A stretch of 64,000 bases of DNA, from assembly GCF_016808335.1 (NCBI RefSeq), contig NC_053149.1, positions 58,829,922 to 58,893,921 on the forward strand. The letters are read 5' to 3'. Position numbers and translations under genes: made by a program. Shown in pieces: positions 10,502-22,173 of the stretch. This DNA comes from Panicum virgatum. Its lineage: Eukaryota; Streptophyta; Magnoliopsida; Poales; Poaceae. Below the pieces are notes generated by a model that saw nothing but the letters and a program-made list of their open reading frames with translations, did no database searches and was not told where the DNA came from. Position 1 is the first letter of the stretch. Each line of letters opens with the position of its first letter.

Positions 10502-10512
10502 GTATATATAGA
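10502..10512 (-). promoter_or_regulatory. LTR TATA box
   Basis: The minus strand reads CTATATATACC in the middle of the LTR, downstream of the palindrome array in the transcription direction. It is the only good TATA element in the LTR. Confidence 0.6.
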
Positions 10513-10552
10513 CACCCCTCAAAAAACTAGCCGTTACACTCTTTTCTGCGAA

Positions 10553-11050
10553 GTCGCGGACCGTCCGCGTTTCAAAAACCGGACTGTCCGCCGTTATAAA
10601 CCAGTGAGTCAGAGTGCATTTAATGCATGTCAGAACTAGCCGTTAAGCCCTGGCGGACCGTCCGCGCCCCAGTGGCGGACCGTCCGCAGTTAAGAGTTCC
10701 AACCCACCAGAGACTAACATCGTCTCTGGAACAACTTTGAGATTAGCCTGCGGACCGTCCGCGCCTCAGGAGCGGACCGTCCGCAGTTTAACTTTTCAGC
10801 CCAAACCAGAGAAACAACGTCTCTGGTACAAAAATGAAATACAGTAGCGGACCGTCCGCCCACCTGGGCCGGACTGTCCGCCAGCCCACCAGAGCCTCTG
10901 CAAGCTCTCTGGAACGATCGCGGACTGTCCGCCCCTCTGGGCCAGACTGTCCGCCCCTCTGGGCCGGACTGTCCGCCAGCCCACCAGAGCCTCTGCAAGC
11001 TCTCTGGAACGGGCGCGGACTGTCCGCCCCTCAGGTGCGGACTGTCCGCC
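10553..11050. promoter_or_regulatory. Palindrome array in U3 of the 5' LTR
   Basis: I count 13 copies of GCGGACCGTCCGC-type palindromes (variants GGACTGTCC and one GAGACTGTCC-like form) in 500 bp. Between pairs lie CCAGAG...CTCTGG stem-loop sequences, for example around 10705-10730, 10805-10826 and 10887-10912. Short palindromes in Sirevirus LTRs have been described as a lineage feature. Confidence 0.82.
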
Positions 11051-11443
11051 GTTACTCAGTGAGCTCTCGAACTTAGTCTTTTTCAAAACTTTTCAAAACG
11101 CCGTTAGCCCTCATGCATGCAACTAGACATTTTGAGCAAAATGGCACTAAAGACCCGTCAAGCATGAGTACACAACCCCTCTTGATAGAACGGCTAACTA
11201 TCCAACAAATCCGGTCACTTTTCAACCACTAAACGCCTTGTGACCGGTAAAATACAAAGGCCCTATTTTATACCTTTGCCTTGAGCCCGAGCTTTACTCA
11301 TCATCTCCAAAATTCCATACGTACACAACCGAATCTCTTTCATCCGTGGATCAACCTATACTCATTATCTCAAATGAAATCGTTAATCCACAAACCGTTG
11401 TCATTAATTACCAAAACTCGAATTAGGGGCCTAGATGCTTTCA

Positions 11444-12611
11444 ACAGCCTAATGAACAGAACTCTCTTCAGGAAGAACAGGAAGTGAGCCAGAACGGAGG
11501 AGAAAATCAAGGAGAAGTGCCACAGCCACCGCCACCACCCCTCGGGGACCTGACACAGATAATACACAACCAGACCCTCATTCTGGAAATATTGGCCAAT
11601 GCCCTCGTCAACAAGCGGCCACGAGAGCAGACCATGAATGACAAGCTGACAGCTTTTCTGAGGACCAAGCCACCCACCTTTGCCGGATCCAGCAACCCCT
11701 TGGATGCAGACGACTGACTGCGTGTGATCCAGAGGAAGCTCGAGCCGTTCGAATGCCAAGATCGAGACAAAGTTCTTCTGGCAGCCCACCAACTCACCGG
11801 GACTACCTTAGCCTAGTGGGAGAATTACTGTGCCGCTGCCGAAGATGCCTCCACCATCACTTGGAAGGAATTTGTGAAGAAGTTCCGCCGCTATCATATC
11901 CCCTTGGCCACCATGAAGCACAAGGTGGATGAGTTCCGCACACTGCAGCATGGAAGCATGTCAGTAGAAGAGTACACCTACCAGTTCATGGAGCTGGCCT
12001 GATATGCACCAGAGGAAGTGGACAATGATGAAAAGAAGCAGGACATGTTCAAAAAGGGATTGAACCCAGAGCTCCGGACCTTGCTTACCCCTCAGATCTA
12101 CCCGGACTTCAACACTCTGATGAACAAGGCCATTCTCACAGAAAGGGCCAAAGCTGAAGAAAGGAAGGATAAGAAGCGCGAGTTTCTGGAAAGAAAGGCC
12201 CGCCAGCAGGACCGCTTTCAGAAACCAAGAAGCTTCAGCTATACTACACCAAGATCTCAGGCCCTAATGTAGTATAGGACCCAGTCTCAGGTGATAGGCT
12301 CCCAGGTTCCTAACACACAGTACCGGAACCAGACCACCATGAAGGTCCCGCAGAGCAATGCCAGCCAAGTCACCACCAACAACAACAATACTAGGGCTTG
12401 TTTCAACTACCATGATACATGGCATTACATTGCCAACTGCCCGTATGCCAAAAACAAGCCTGCTGCATCGGTCTTCTCCAACTCGGTGAATGGGCCTAGG
12501 CCACCTGTGTCCGGAGCCAACCATGTTCCCATCGGCAGCAACAACAAGGGCAACAACAACAACAGCCAGCAGCCTTATGGACGAGCCCGCGTCAACCACA
12601 TCAACACGTAG
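11444..12611 (+). pseudogene. gag: Broken gag of a Tekay-type Ty3/Gypsy chromovirus
   Basis: Translated pieces give a retrotransposon gag with a Pro-rich start, TKPPTFAGSSNPLDADD, a core with WKEFVKKFRRYHIPLATMKHK, and a degraded zinc knuckle near 12395 (CFNYHDTWHYIANC) that has lost one Cys and a Gly. The frame is closed by stops near 11715, 11811, 12000, 12270 and 12609. Several fit loss of Trp, Gln or Arg codons by C-to-T changes, as expected for long-methylated DNA. The 5' end is cut off by the Sirevirus insertion; the rest of this element lies left of the window. Confidence 0.88.
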
Positions 12612-15600
12612 GAGATTCAGGGTGCACAAGGAGTAGTACTTGGTGAGTTCCTAGTCAGCTCAACTCTGGCAACAGTATTATTTGATTCTGGAGCATCACA
12701 TTCATTTATATCGTCAAGCTTTGTGGATAAGCATAAAATACATACTGTACTACTAAAAACACCCCTATTAACCGGACGCCTGGAGGTGACATCAAGTGTC
12801 CACTAGGTTGTCTACAGGTAAGGATCAATTTAAGTGGGGTAGAATTTCTAGCAGACCTAGTAGTACTTAAGTCTAAGGGAATAGACGTGATCCTTGAAAT
12901 AGACTGGTTAAGCTTGCACAATGCTCTCATAGGTTGTACTGACAAGATGGTACACCTAACAAACACAGAAGGAGTACAAGTGACCTGCCATACCCGGGAA
13001 AGTGGACCTAACCCAATGGTGTTTAGCATGGAAGCCAAGTCCTTGGAAGAAGTCCCGGTAGTAAACGAATATGTTTTCCCTGGAGAACTTCCCGGAATGC
13101 CACCAGATAGGGATATAGAGTTTGTCATCGACCTTGTCCCTGGAACCTGTCCAATAGCCAAAAGACTCTATAGGATGGCAGTCTCTGAGTTAGCGGAATT
13201 AAAGAAGCACCTGGAAGAACTACAATGAATTGGCTTCATCAGACCAAGCTCGTCGCCTTGGGGAGCCCCAGTCCTATTTGTCAAGAAGAAGGATGGGAGT
13301 ATGAGATTGTGTGTAGATTACCGGGCACTGAACGAAGTTACCATCAAGAATAAGTACCCCCCCTCCCCAGGATTGATGACCTATTCGATCAACTAAAAGG
13401 AGTCAAGTACTTCTCCAAGATTGATATGAGGTCAGGATATTTTCAGCTCAAGATTAGAGAAAGCGACATCCCAAAGACAACTTTTGTCACTCGTTACAGG
13501 CAGTTTGAGTTTACGGTGATGTCTTTTGGACTCACCAATGCACCTGCTTATTTCATGAATCTCATGAACAAGGTATTTATGGACAAGTTAAATAAGTTTG
13601 TCGTAGTCTTTATCGACGACATACTTATTTACTCCAAGAGTGTCCAGGAACACGAGCAACATCTGCGGGTAGTATTGGAAAAGCTGAGAGTACATAAGCT
13701 ATATGCCAAATTCAGCAAGTGTGAATTCTGACATGAGAAAGTAGCTTTCCTTGGTCATATTCTGACCGCAGAAGGAGTAGCAGTGGACCCTGAGAAGGTC
13801 GAAGCAGTCTCCTACTGGCAGCAACCGACCAATGTTAGTGAAATCAGAAGCTTTCTTGGATTAACTGGGTATTATCGGAGATTCATTGAAGGATTTTCCA
13901 AGATAGCCCGGCCCATGACAGAGCTGCTCAAGAAGGATAAGTAATTCACCTGGACAGAGTCATGTGAAAGAAGTTTTCAAGAATTGAAGAATAGGTTAAC
14001 AACCGCCCCAGTGCTGACCCTACCAGATATTCTTCGGGATTTTGTCATTTATTGTGACGCATCCAGACAAGGATTGGGCTATGTACTCAGCAAGACGGGA
14101 AGGTAGTAGCTTATGCTTCCCGACAGCTCAGGCCTCATGAGCAGAATTACCCAACACATGATCTGGAGTTTGCAGGCATAGTGTATGCCCTCAAGATCTA
14201 GAGACATTATCTAATTGGAAATAAGTGTGAGACCTACACCGACCATAAAAGTTTGAAGTATATTTTCACCCAGCCAGATTTGAACTTAAGGCAAAGAAGG
14301 TAGTTAGAACTGGTTAAGAATTATAATGTGGAAATTCATTACCACCCTGGCAAAGCTAATGTGGTAGCCGATGCCTTAAGCCGGAAACCCTATGGACCCA
14401 AGAATGCCCATCTGCAGGAAGAAATGGCACGATTGAATGTGCACATTGTCCCTCTAGGTTCCATTCGCAAGATGAGCATTCAACCCACTCTGGAGGATAA
14501 AATCAGAAAAGCCCAAAGTTCGGAAAAGGACTTGATGGAAATCCGAACGCAGACTGGAGAAAATAAGGCACCGGATTTTAGAGTGGATAATGAGGGAACT
14601 TTATGGTATAAAAATAGGATTTGTGTGCCCCAGAAAGGAGACTTCCGGCAAATAATTATGGATGAAGCCCATAACTCGGCCTACTCCATCCACCCAGGAT
14701 CCACCAAGATGTATATGGATTTAAAACAAAAATATTGGTGGAAGGGAATGAAGGCGGATATTGCACGGTTTGTCGCCCATTGTGATACTTGTCAAAGAAT
14801 TAAGGCCGAACATCAAAAACCAGCAGGATTGTTGCAACCCCTACCCATCCCGGTTTGGAAATAGGACGAGATAGGAATGGGCTTTGTAGTGGGTTTGCCC
14901 AGAACACAGAAAGGACATGACTCCATAAGGGTAATAGTGGACTGACTCACTAAAGCGGCTCATTTCATACCCGTACGGACCAATTACGATGGAGAAAAGC
15001 TAGCTAAGCTTTATGTGGAAAATATAATAAAGTTACATGGTGTGCCTAGCAAAATTGTTTCAGATAGAGGGACCCAATTCACCTCTAGGTTTTGGAAAAG
15101 CTTGCATAAAGCCATTGGCACCAAATTGGATTTCAGCTCCGCTAATCACCCACAAACGGATGGCCAAACAGAAATGGTAAATCAGATTATAGAGGATATG
15201 TTGAGAGCATGTGTCCTTACCTATGGCAAAGATTGGGAGCAGAGTTTGCCCTATGCGGAATTTTCATACAACAACGGTTACCAAGCAAGTTTGGGCATGT
15301 CACCATTCGAAGCCCTTTATGGGAGAAAATATAGAACTCCTCTGATGTGGTCAGAAGTTGGGGAACGTGCCCTAGTTGGACCTGCATTCATAAAGGAAGC
15401 GGAAGAAAGAGTGGCCGAGATTAGAGAAAAGTTGAAGGCCGCCCAGTCTTGGCAGAAGAGCTACGCAGACAATAAGAGACGAGAAATAAGTTTCAATTCG
15501 GGAGAGTTCATCTACCTTAAGGTTTCACCTATTCGGGGAACTCGAAGATTTCAGGTATAAGTAAAGTTGGCCCCTCGGTACATTGGACCGTACCAAGTTC

Positions 15601-15957
15601 TGAAGAAAGTCGGAGCCGTAGCATACCGACTGGAGCTACCAGAAGGAATGTCAGATATACACCTGGTGTTCCATGTGTCCCAGCTGAGGAGATGTTTGAG
15701 GGTACCTGAGAAAGAGTATGTGCCAGAAGAAGAAATAGATCTACAAACAGACCTGTGATACCAGGAAATACCGGTCAAGATCTTGGACACTATCAAGGAC
15801 AAGAAACTCCGAAGTACGGATTTGCAGAGTTCAGTGGAGAAGGCACGGAATAGAAGAAGCTACAAGGGAACGAAGATGCTCTGAAGAAGGAGTTTTCCCA
15901 CCTCTTTAGAAGCCAGCCGAATCTCGAGGACGAGATTCATTTTAAGTGGGGTAGGTT
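12612..15957 (+). pseudogene. pol: Broken pol of the Tekay-type chromovirus (PR-RT-RH-INT-chromodomain)
   Basis: The Gypsy order is clear across several frames. The aspartic protease has LFDSGASHSFIS (about 12680). The RT has [12 protein letters not shown] and the catalytic FIDDILIYS (13425-13640). The RNase H has [10 protein letters not shown] (about 14052). The integrase zinc finger has HPGSTKM...CDTCQRI (14690-14800), and the core has SDRGTQFTS and HPQTDGQTE (15060-15170). A GPY/F module follows (RYIGPYQVL, about 15576). A shifted frame near 15830 shows VQWRRHGIEEATRE, the chromodomain signature of Tekay/Del chromoviruses. Many stops and frameshifts make it non-functional. A PPT (ttttaagtggggtaggtt) closes the region at about 15940-15957. 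Confidence 0.92.
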
Positions 15958-17663
15958 TGTAACATCCAAAAAAAATTACCAAATTAAATCATGCGCTAAA
16001 AATAATTTTCAAAACTTTTTGGTCGCTAAGCTCGAATCGTTTCCCGTCCGAACTCCTAATCTCCCGAAATCCCCGGTGATCCGCCGTCCCGGCACCCGCA
16101 TCAGTCACCATCTATTTTTTTCCTATTTCCCTCATTTCTAGTGCGCGTCGCTTCTCGTCGACGCCACACCCGGCTCACGACCGTTACCGCGAATCCCGCC
16201 GGCGTCTCCTTTTATTTTTCTCCTTTTCCTCTTTTTCCCTTCTCTCTTTTTCTTTTCTCCTTTTCTTTCTCCCTTCTCCTTTCTTCCTTCTCTCTTCCTC
16301 TCTCCTTTCCCATGCACGGACAAGCACAGAGCAGAGCACAGCACCTCCCCCACGCGCTGCACGCGCGTGCGCCTGTGCACCCACGCGCTCCACAAGGCCG
16401 GGATGCCCGGCGCGCCACTCGGCCTCTGTCCAATCCGTCCCGTCGTCTGCACCGCCGCCGAGAATCATGCCGCCGCTCCGCGACACCTCGCCGGCTCCAA
16501 GCACCATTAATGGCCGCCAAGCTCGGCCACCGGCGCCCCCCCTCTCCACCGCCTATAAATAGGGCCTCCACGCAGCCCTCGGCCACCACAACCGCCCTCC
16601 CCACCGCGCGCCCTCTCCCCAGCCTCGCGGTGCCGCCCACCTTCTCCCGCCGCCGTGGACAGCCCTTCACAGACCGCCTCCGCTCGAGGTGAGTAGGGGA
16701 ATCGGACCCCGTCGGCCTCCTCTCCGTTTTCCCCCACTTCCCGGCCTCCATCGCGCCCCGAGGGCCGCCGGCCCATGCCGCCCCCCCACCTGCGCCCTCC
16801 TCTGTTCCACAGGAGAAGGGAGGAGGAAGAAAGGGCTGTTTTGGCCAAAGCCCCCTCCCTTTTCTCCTTTTCTGTTAAGAAACCTCCCACCTCTCTCTAG
16901 TCCTTTTCCAAAGAAACCCTCCCTATCCTCCCTATTTAAAGAGATAACCCCCCCCCACTTTACAAAACATTTACACCTAGGCCCCTGCCCGTCTAATATG
17001 GCCTGGATATTTTCAGAAATTCCAATAAGGACATTTCCTCTCCCAAAAGTATTTGCAAATAGGCCCTTGGAACCCGGTTTAGACCCTAACCACTCATTTA
17101 ACATATCATTTCATGCGCCAAACATCCTCCAATTCTCCCAAAATTAAACCACGCCATTTCTAACATAATTTTGGCCGTGCCATTAGAAAACCGCCCAAAA
17201 ATATTACTCCTGTCTCCATATCTTAATTGTTCCCGATTCGAGCTCAATGATAAAACATTTATTTTTTTTTGATTGTGTGCTTGCTTGTGTGCATCGTAGA
17301 TCACGGTGTGAACGAGGGAGAACCCATCGACGAGCAGTACTGCGAGCAAGTGAACGAGGACCAGTACCGCGACCCCGAACCCGAAGGACAGTACCTCGAT
17401 CAGGACTTCCCGGAAGGCTTTGAGAACGGCAAGTTCAATCTCATCCTTTGATGTATATTTTGTCCCAGTATTATAAATATAACCTATTGGCTTGTTTTCA
17501 AAATGGCATGTTGTTTTGCTGCTAAAATCCGATTGGATAGCCACCCCTTGATTTGTTATAATCATTCCTTGACCACCTAGATTAATGTCTGAATATGATT
17601 TATTCTGTCTGGATGTTAATCGCTGCTATAACGCTTAGGACCTCGAACACGGTACGACTTGTT
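15958..17663 (+). repeat. Tekay-type 3' LTR, 3' end not found
   Basis: The LTR starts TGTAACATCC directly after the PPT. A TATA box (cctataaatagg) lies near 16551-16562, with a GC-rich leader and a gtgagt donor-like site (16689) downstream. The AT-rich part with atataacc runs to about 17660. I cannot find the expected CA end, so the LTR seems truncated and its right limit is approximate. Confidence 0.7.
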
Positions 17664-18214
17664 TTATAGAAAGAAAATGTGTGAGTGTGTGGGAAGGGAA
17701 AATGTGAAATTTTCGAAAGATGAGTTAGGCGACGGCCGAGTGGCATGCGCGCAGGGACCGCGCAGGCAAGGCAGGGGCGACGTGAGCTGTCCCGGCGGGG
17801 CGGGTGAGGAACGGCGGCCTGACAGTGGTTGCGCCGGCAGGCAACGACGTGCGGCCGGGCGGCCAGCGGCGGCCGACCAGCGCCCCGCGGCCGGTGGCGC
17901 GCAGAGGCACACACGGGGTGGCCTCGCGCGTGGCGTTCAGGGGCCGGCGGCGCTGCAGGCTGCGCCCTGAGCCGGCGGCGCTGCAGGCAAGGGGGAGCTG
18001 GTGGCTACTGCAGAGAAGGAGGCGAAGGGGGTGGAGGCACGCGTGGCGGCCAGTGGCCACGTTGGATCGGACGTGGCGGTCCACGTAGGCGGTCAACACT
18101 GGTCAGAGGTATTTTGGACATCAAGTGACATATTTGAATAAATTGTAAATCTAAAAATGCATTTTCGAAGTTTATAGACCTAAACACAACAATTCGACTA
18201 GTTTAAAAACCGTC
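17664..18214. other. Spacer between dead Gypsy LTR and COQ10 gene
   Basis: A GC-rich block (17720-18100) contains an 18-bp direct repeat gccggcggcgctgcaggc at about 17945 and 17971. An AT-rich stretch up to the COQ10 leader follows. The open frames here run on several strands at once and I take them as composition artefacts. No gene is seen. Confidence 0.5.
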
Positions 18215-18614
18215 TGTGCATTTTACTCCTCAAAAACAACGGCGAAGCCGGCGGCGACTCGTCCGATCCTCCACCTTCGGCTCCGCGCTAGATCGGAGAC
18301 ACCCCCACCAAACCCACCGGCCCGCCAGGCCACCACGCATCTCCCTCGCCTCGCGGCTCGCGCTCCCGCTGGCCGCTGTCCTCGCGCGTTCCGTCCCATA
18401 CCGGCCGTCCACCCCCAGGGAGCCCCCAAATCCGGCTTCCCCCCGCAAGGCCGCAACCAAAGCGCTCCGTTTCCCCACGCCTCTCCAATCCCGCTCCTCC
18501 GGCCGTCCTTCCAGTTCCAGAGCCTCCTCTGGCGACGACCCTCGCCGCGGCGGCCCGAATCTAGGGTTCCCCTTTACCCACCGCGGGCCGGATCACCCTC
18601 GGGGAGGCCCCGCG

Positions 18615-21312
18615 ATGCTGCCGTGCGCGAGGTCGGTGCTGCGAAGGAGGGGGCTGGCGTCGTCCCTCCTGCGGAGGTGCGGCGGGGCGGTCGAGTGCGC
18701 CCCCGGCACGGGGGAGGCGCTCGCCAATGCCAGGTGCTCGAGCACGCTTTCCGCGCTCGGTGACGGGCGCGTGCTCGGGCGCGGCGGCCGGTGGGCCGAT
18801 CCGCGGGCCGGCGCGATGGGCGCGGGGCGATTGGCGCGCACGCAGACCAGGTGCTTCCTCGGGTGTGGCGACGGGGAGGAGGGGAGCGTGCTCTCCAAGG
18901 TCTACGAGGAGAGGCGCGTGATGGGGTATGTGGTCAATCGAGCGAGTTGCCTTGTTGTAGCTGTTCTGGTGTTGTAACATGGAAATCGTTGGTGATTGTG
19001 GTGTTGTTTCGGTTGCTTTTGGTGAGCTTAGGTACTCGCCGGAGCAAATGTTTGCGGTTGTCGCCGCAGTGGACCTATACGAGGACTTTGTGCCATGGTG
19101 CCAGCGGTCCAGGATTATCAGGCGCCATGATGACGGCTCATTCGATGCTGAGCTCGAGATTGGATTCAAGTTCCTTGTCGAAAGCTATGTTTCTCATGTG
19201 GAGATGGAGAAGCCCAAGTATATCAAGGTGAGGGTTGTGTAATGAACTTGCTGTAAGTAACTGCAGGCGCAAGCACTGTAAGTAACTGTAGAAACAGCCT
19301 ATTTCAAGGTTCATCGTACACAGGACAGGACAACTGACTGCGATACTACTAGCAAGATGTTGTTTTTTGTAATGTTGAGCTGCAAATGGATATATCTTCA
19401 AATTATTATAGGCATTACCTTTTAGAATCGACTCCTTTCTTGTTTAACTGATTCGTGTTTGGTTGGCATAATTTCGTATGAAACTGATTCTAAAGTTACT
19501 TATATGTTTCTGTAAATATGTATTAGTTATGGTTACTTTTTTCATTGATTGGGTATGATTGTTAGCTAGGATTTACCTTATACCCTGAATGCCCTTTGTG
19601 GAAGTTAAAATTGCCTCTTAAAATTGTCAATACTCAATGATTATACTTTTTTGGCCATATCGTTACTTGATAATTAATTATTTCCCTACACTGATACGCT
19701 CTTGTTTAACCAAGTGATGGTCAGATCTCAAAAATGGTAGCTCAGCTGATGTAGCAATAAGTGCCCATTTGGTGTTAGGCAATCGTTGTTAGGAATGTCA
19801 ATCTATTCATCACTGGATTAAAATTCACATAGATTAATCTGAGCATGTCTTCTAGATTAAGTGTTCATGGTTTGTACAATCAGGGAGACAAAAGATAGTT
19901 TAGCTATGAATTTAGAGGTTGCACATCTGCATGTACAAAACCATTAGAAAACAAAGTGCCTTCAGATGTGAATCAGATTACCAATCGTCTGCTTTCTGTT
20001 GAATAGCTTGGATGACCTGTTCCTGTAAGTCAACTGCAATTTTTTATGGTGAAACTAGTTTGTTCTATGCAACTAAGATGTTCTAAAAGGGCGTACCCAG
20101 TGCCGTAGGCTTCCCGCACTGTGCGGAGTCTGGGGAAGGGTATCTTTAGCGCCAAGCCTTTCCCGGACAAATGTGCAACTAAGATGTTCTTAGGATACAA
20201 TCTTTGGATGATTGAAGTGTGTCTGATTGGGCCACAGAAAATATTGTTCGAGGTCTCTAGAATTATGGATTTGTCGTACCTGTAGCATCTTCTGACATCT
20301 GGAGTACATTTATTTTTCATCTTAGGACATTCCCAGTGCTAGTTTTATAGGAGTTTCATGCACATTAAATACAACAACACATCAGCTAATTTGGTGAACT
20401 TTAATAGGAGAGATAAGGAACCAGTTTCATCTAGATGAAAACAGCTTGACATGAATACCGACTCTTGATGCGTCATGAAATTAAGGCCCCGTTTGGATCC
20501 AAGTGCTAATGGGTGAAAGTGCTAAACTTCAGCACTAGTGTATCCACACAGGAGTGCTAATAGGGTGGGCTAAAGTTTAGCCAGGACTCAAAAACTTTAG
20601 CAAAGGTATGATTGCTAATGGTGCTAAAGTTTAGCACTCAACTTTAGCCCCTTCAAACAGGCCCTAAATGCCATGTGGAGTCTGTGAAACAACAATGTGA
20701 AACTATGCATTGGAGGGGTGGTTTCAAACACCATTTCATTTTCTTTTTGCTGATGAGGCAGTCTTGGAAACATCAATGTGAAACCCTCCAGTGTGATTAG
20801 CCTTATTGTTCCCTGGTGTGTTCAATATCATAGTGGCAGTTGCCTTCTTTTGAAAGAATCTGATATTTTAGTCTCTTCTAGTGTTATCTCTATTTTGTGT
20901 CCATTTTGCCTATGCATGAGAAAATTACATTTTATTGTTTTACACTTCTGACTGTTATCGCCTATATGCAGACAACAGCATCTGAAAGTGGACTTTTTGA
21001 TCATTTGATAAACGTTTGGGAATTTAAGCCTGGTCCTGTTCCTGGGACCTGTGACCTCTACTTCTTAGTTGATTTTAAATTTCAATCACCACTGTATCGT
21101 CAGGTAAAATGAGGTTCTAATGATATTGCACATCTATTAACTCGTCATTCGGCTGCTGTTTCTCTTAAAATCTATCTGTCTTATCTCAGGTTGCATCAAT
21201 GTTCTTCAAGGAAGTAGTTTCACGGCTAGTGAGCTCATTTAGTGATCGATGTTTTAGAATATATGGACCTCCCGTACCGGTGCTTGAAAATACTTATGGA
21301 CAAGGAAGATAA
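18615..21312 (+). CDS. COQ10: Coenzyme Q-binding protein COQ10 homologue, mitochondrial
   Basis: There are four coding exons: 18615-18925, 19032-19227, 20972-21103 and 21190-21312, giving 253 aa with consistent GT-AG junctions and phases. The N-terminus MLPCARSVLRRRGLASSLLRRC is rich in Arg and lacks acids, as in a mitochondrial presequence. Residues about 85-250 form the START/polyketide-cyclase fold of COQ10, with YSPEQMFAVVAAVDLYEDFVPWC, LEIGFKFLVESYVSHV, and VWEFKPGPVPGTCDLYFLVDFKF. The C-terminal helix is VASMFFKEVVSRLVSSFSDR. COQ10 binds coenzyme Q and is needed for respiratory electron transport. An upstream in-frame ATG (18216) would add 133 residues; I reject it because the 18615 start gives the presequence. 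Intron 2 (1.7 kb) holds a SINE fragment and a Tourist-like MITE. The gene ends tail to tail with the GT14 gene. Confidence 0.93.
20085..20174 (-). mobile_element. Au-like SINE fragment with 16-bp TSD
   Basis: A 90-bp insert lies between two copies of gcaactaagatgttct (20069-20084 and 20175-20190). Its sequence (gggcgtacccagtgccg, then cccgcactgtgcgg and tctggggaaggg) is the reverse complement of the 3' part of an Au-type plant SINE. The 5' part with the pol III boxes is missing. Confidence 0.78.
20485..20664. mobile_element. Tourist-like (PIF/Harbinger) MITE
   Basis: A 180-bp element with ends ggccccgtttgg and caaacaggccc is flanked by the 3-bp TSD taa on both sides (20482-20484, 20665-20667). 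Internally it has inverted copies of the gctaaa-tttagc type. It sits in COQ10 intron 2. Confidence 0.8.
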
Positions 21313-22168
21313 TGAATCTGTTATAAATCCAATTTTGAAGGATTTGTCCTTCGTGGATCCCTGGAGGATCCTTGTAGTCAACGCATAATCCTTCCCCTGA
21401 CAAGCCGTCATAGTGCCATTTTAGGGTGCTATCAGGCGAGAGATTGTCTTGAGGAAATCAGCCACTGTTGAGTTTTCATTCTTTGGCTATTTCTGAGGGT
21501 TTTTTTCCATGTATTACTCAATCAGTTTCCCATGTGTAACAAGGAAATGGCCATTTCTCAAGATTATTTTCCCAGTCTATCAGATTATGATGAAAAGGTC
21601 TGTTTGTTCAAGTATATGTCCATTATAAACTCTTTGGGCATTGTATATGTTACACCTTTCTCTAGAAATTGGCATCAAGAGATCATGTTTGTGAACATGC
21701 ACTCGCGATTGAGAGCATTCTACCAAAATTCCAAAAATATGTGCTGTTCATCTATTGATGAATTAATAAAATTGTATGTACTGCCCAGTTGTATTAACGG
21801 CAAAAGGCCATTTTGATTTCTAAATTGAGCAGCGGCTTAACTACTTGATCTGGGCTTAAATTCGCGAAGAATTCCCAAGAACAGGGGAAGCAAAAACAGG
21901 TCCTCAAAGCTTGTCGATGATGATCACGGCATTTTATTATAAAAATAAGTTTCTCCTTTTCGTGCCTGTATATTACGGGAATTCAACAGAAGTGTTGAAT
22001 CGTACAGTACAAAAAAAATAATGGAATTGTTGTACTATATAGAAAGAAAAAGATTAACTAAATTAATCTGACGCAACTAAGCCAGCTTGGAGCTTGCCCA
22101 AGCAAAATGTAGGACCGAATCCCCTCGCTAGACGCTCCCGCGCCTGCAATCGGCGGCTGCGGGAGCGT
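21313..22168. other. Tail-to-tail spacer between COQ10 and the GT14 gene
   Basis: This stretch should hold the 3' UTR of COQ10 and, on the other strand, that of the GT14 gene. The small ORF at 21532-21816 shows no family features and I do not call it. Its right end carries one arm of the hairpin described separately. Confidence 0.5.
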
Positions 22169-22173
22169 CTAGC
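22127..22173. repeat. Perfect 15-bp inverted repeat over the GT14 stop codon
   Basis: The arms are gctagacgctcccgc (22127-22141) and its exact complement (22159-22173), with a 17-nt loop. The right arm contains the minus-strand stop codon TAG (22169-22171). It would form a strong GC-rich stem in either transcript. Confidence 0.9.

Larger units (their letters stand above)
1..11443 (-). mobile_element. Sirevirus-type Ty1/Copia retrotransposon (left LTR cut by window edge)
   Basis: The element reads on the minus strand in the order 5' LTR (9784-11443), PBS, gag, pol, a non-coding block, a third ORF, PPT, 3' LTR (1-1294, incomplete). The Copia order protease-integrase-RT-RNase H is visible in pol. 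The long acidic, zinc-knuckle gag, the additional ORF after pol, palindrome-rich LTRs and several PPT-like tracts are together the hallmarks of the Sirevirus lineage of grasses. Over the shared 1.29 kb I count about eight LTR differences, nearly all transitions, so the insertion is recent. It landed in the gag region of an older Gypsy element. The left TSD lies outside the window; the five bases after the right LTR are acagc. Confidence 0.93.
9784..11443 (-). repeat. Sirevirus 5' LTR, complete (1660 bp)
   Basis: It is bounded by TG at 9784 and CA at 11443 in plus-strand reading. It matches the left LTR and the solo LTR at 40402-42138. On the minus strand it carries U3 with the palindrome array, then a TATA box, then R-U5 down to the PBS. 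Confidence 0.96.

Noticed and set aside
16138..17104. Several overlapping ORFs of 100-180 codons in the Gypsy LTR
   Set aside because: They lie in GC-rich LTR sequence, overlap on both strands and show low-complexity Arg/Pro/Gly composition only.
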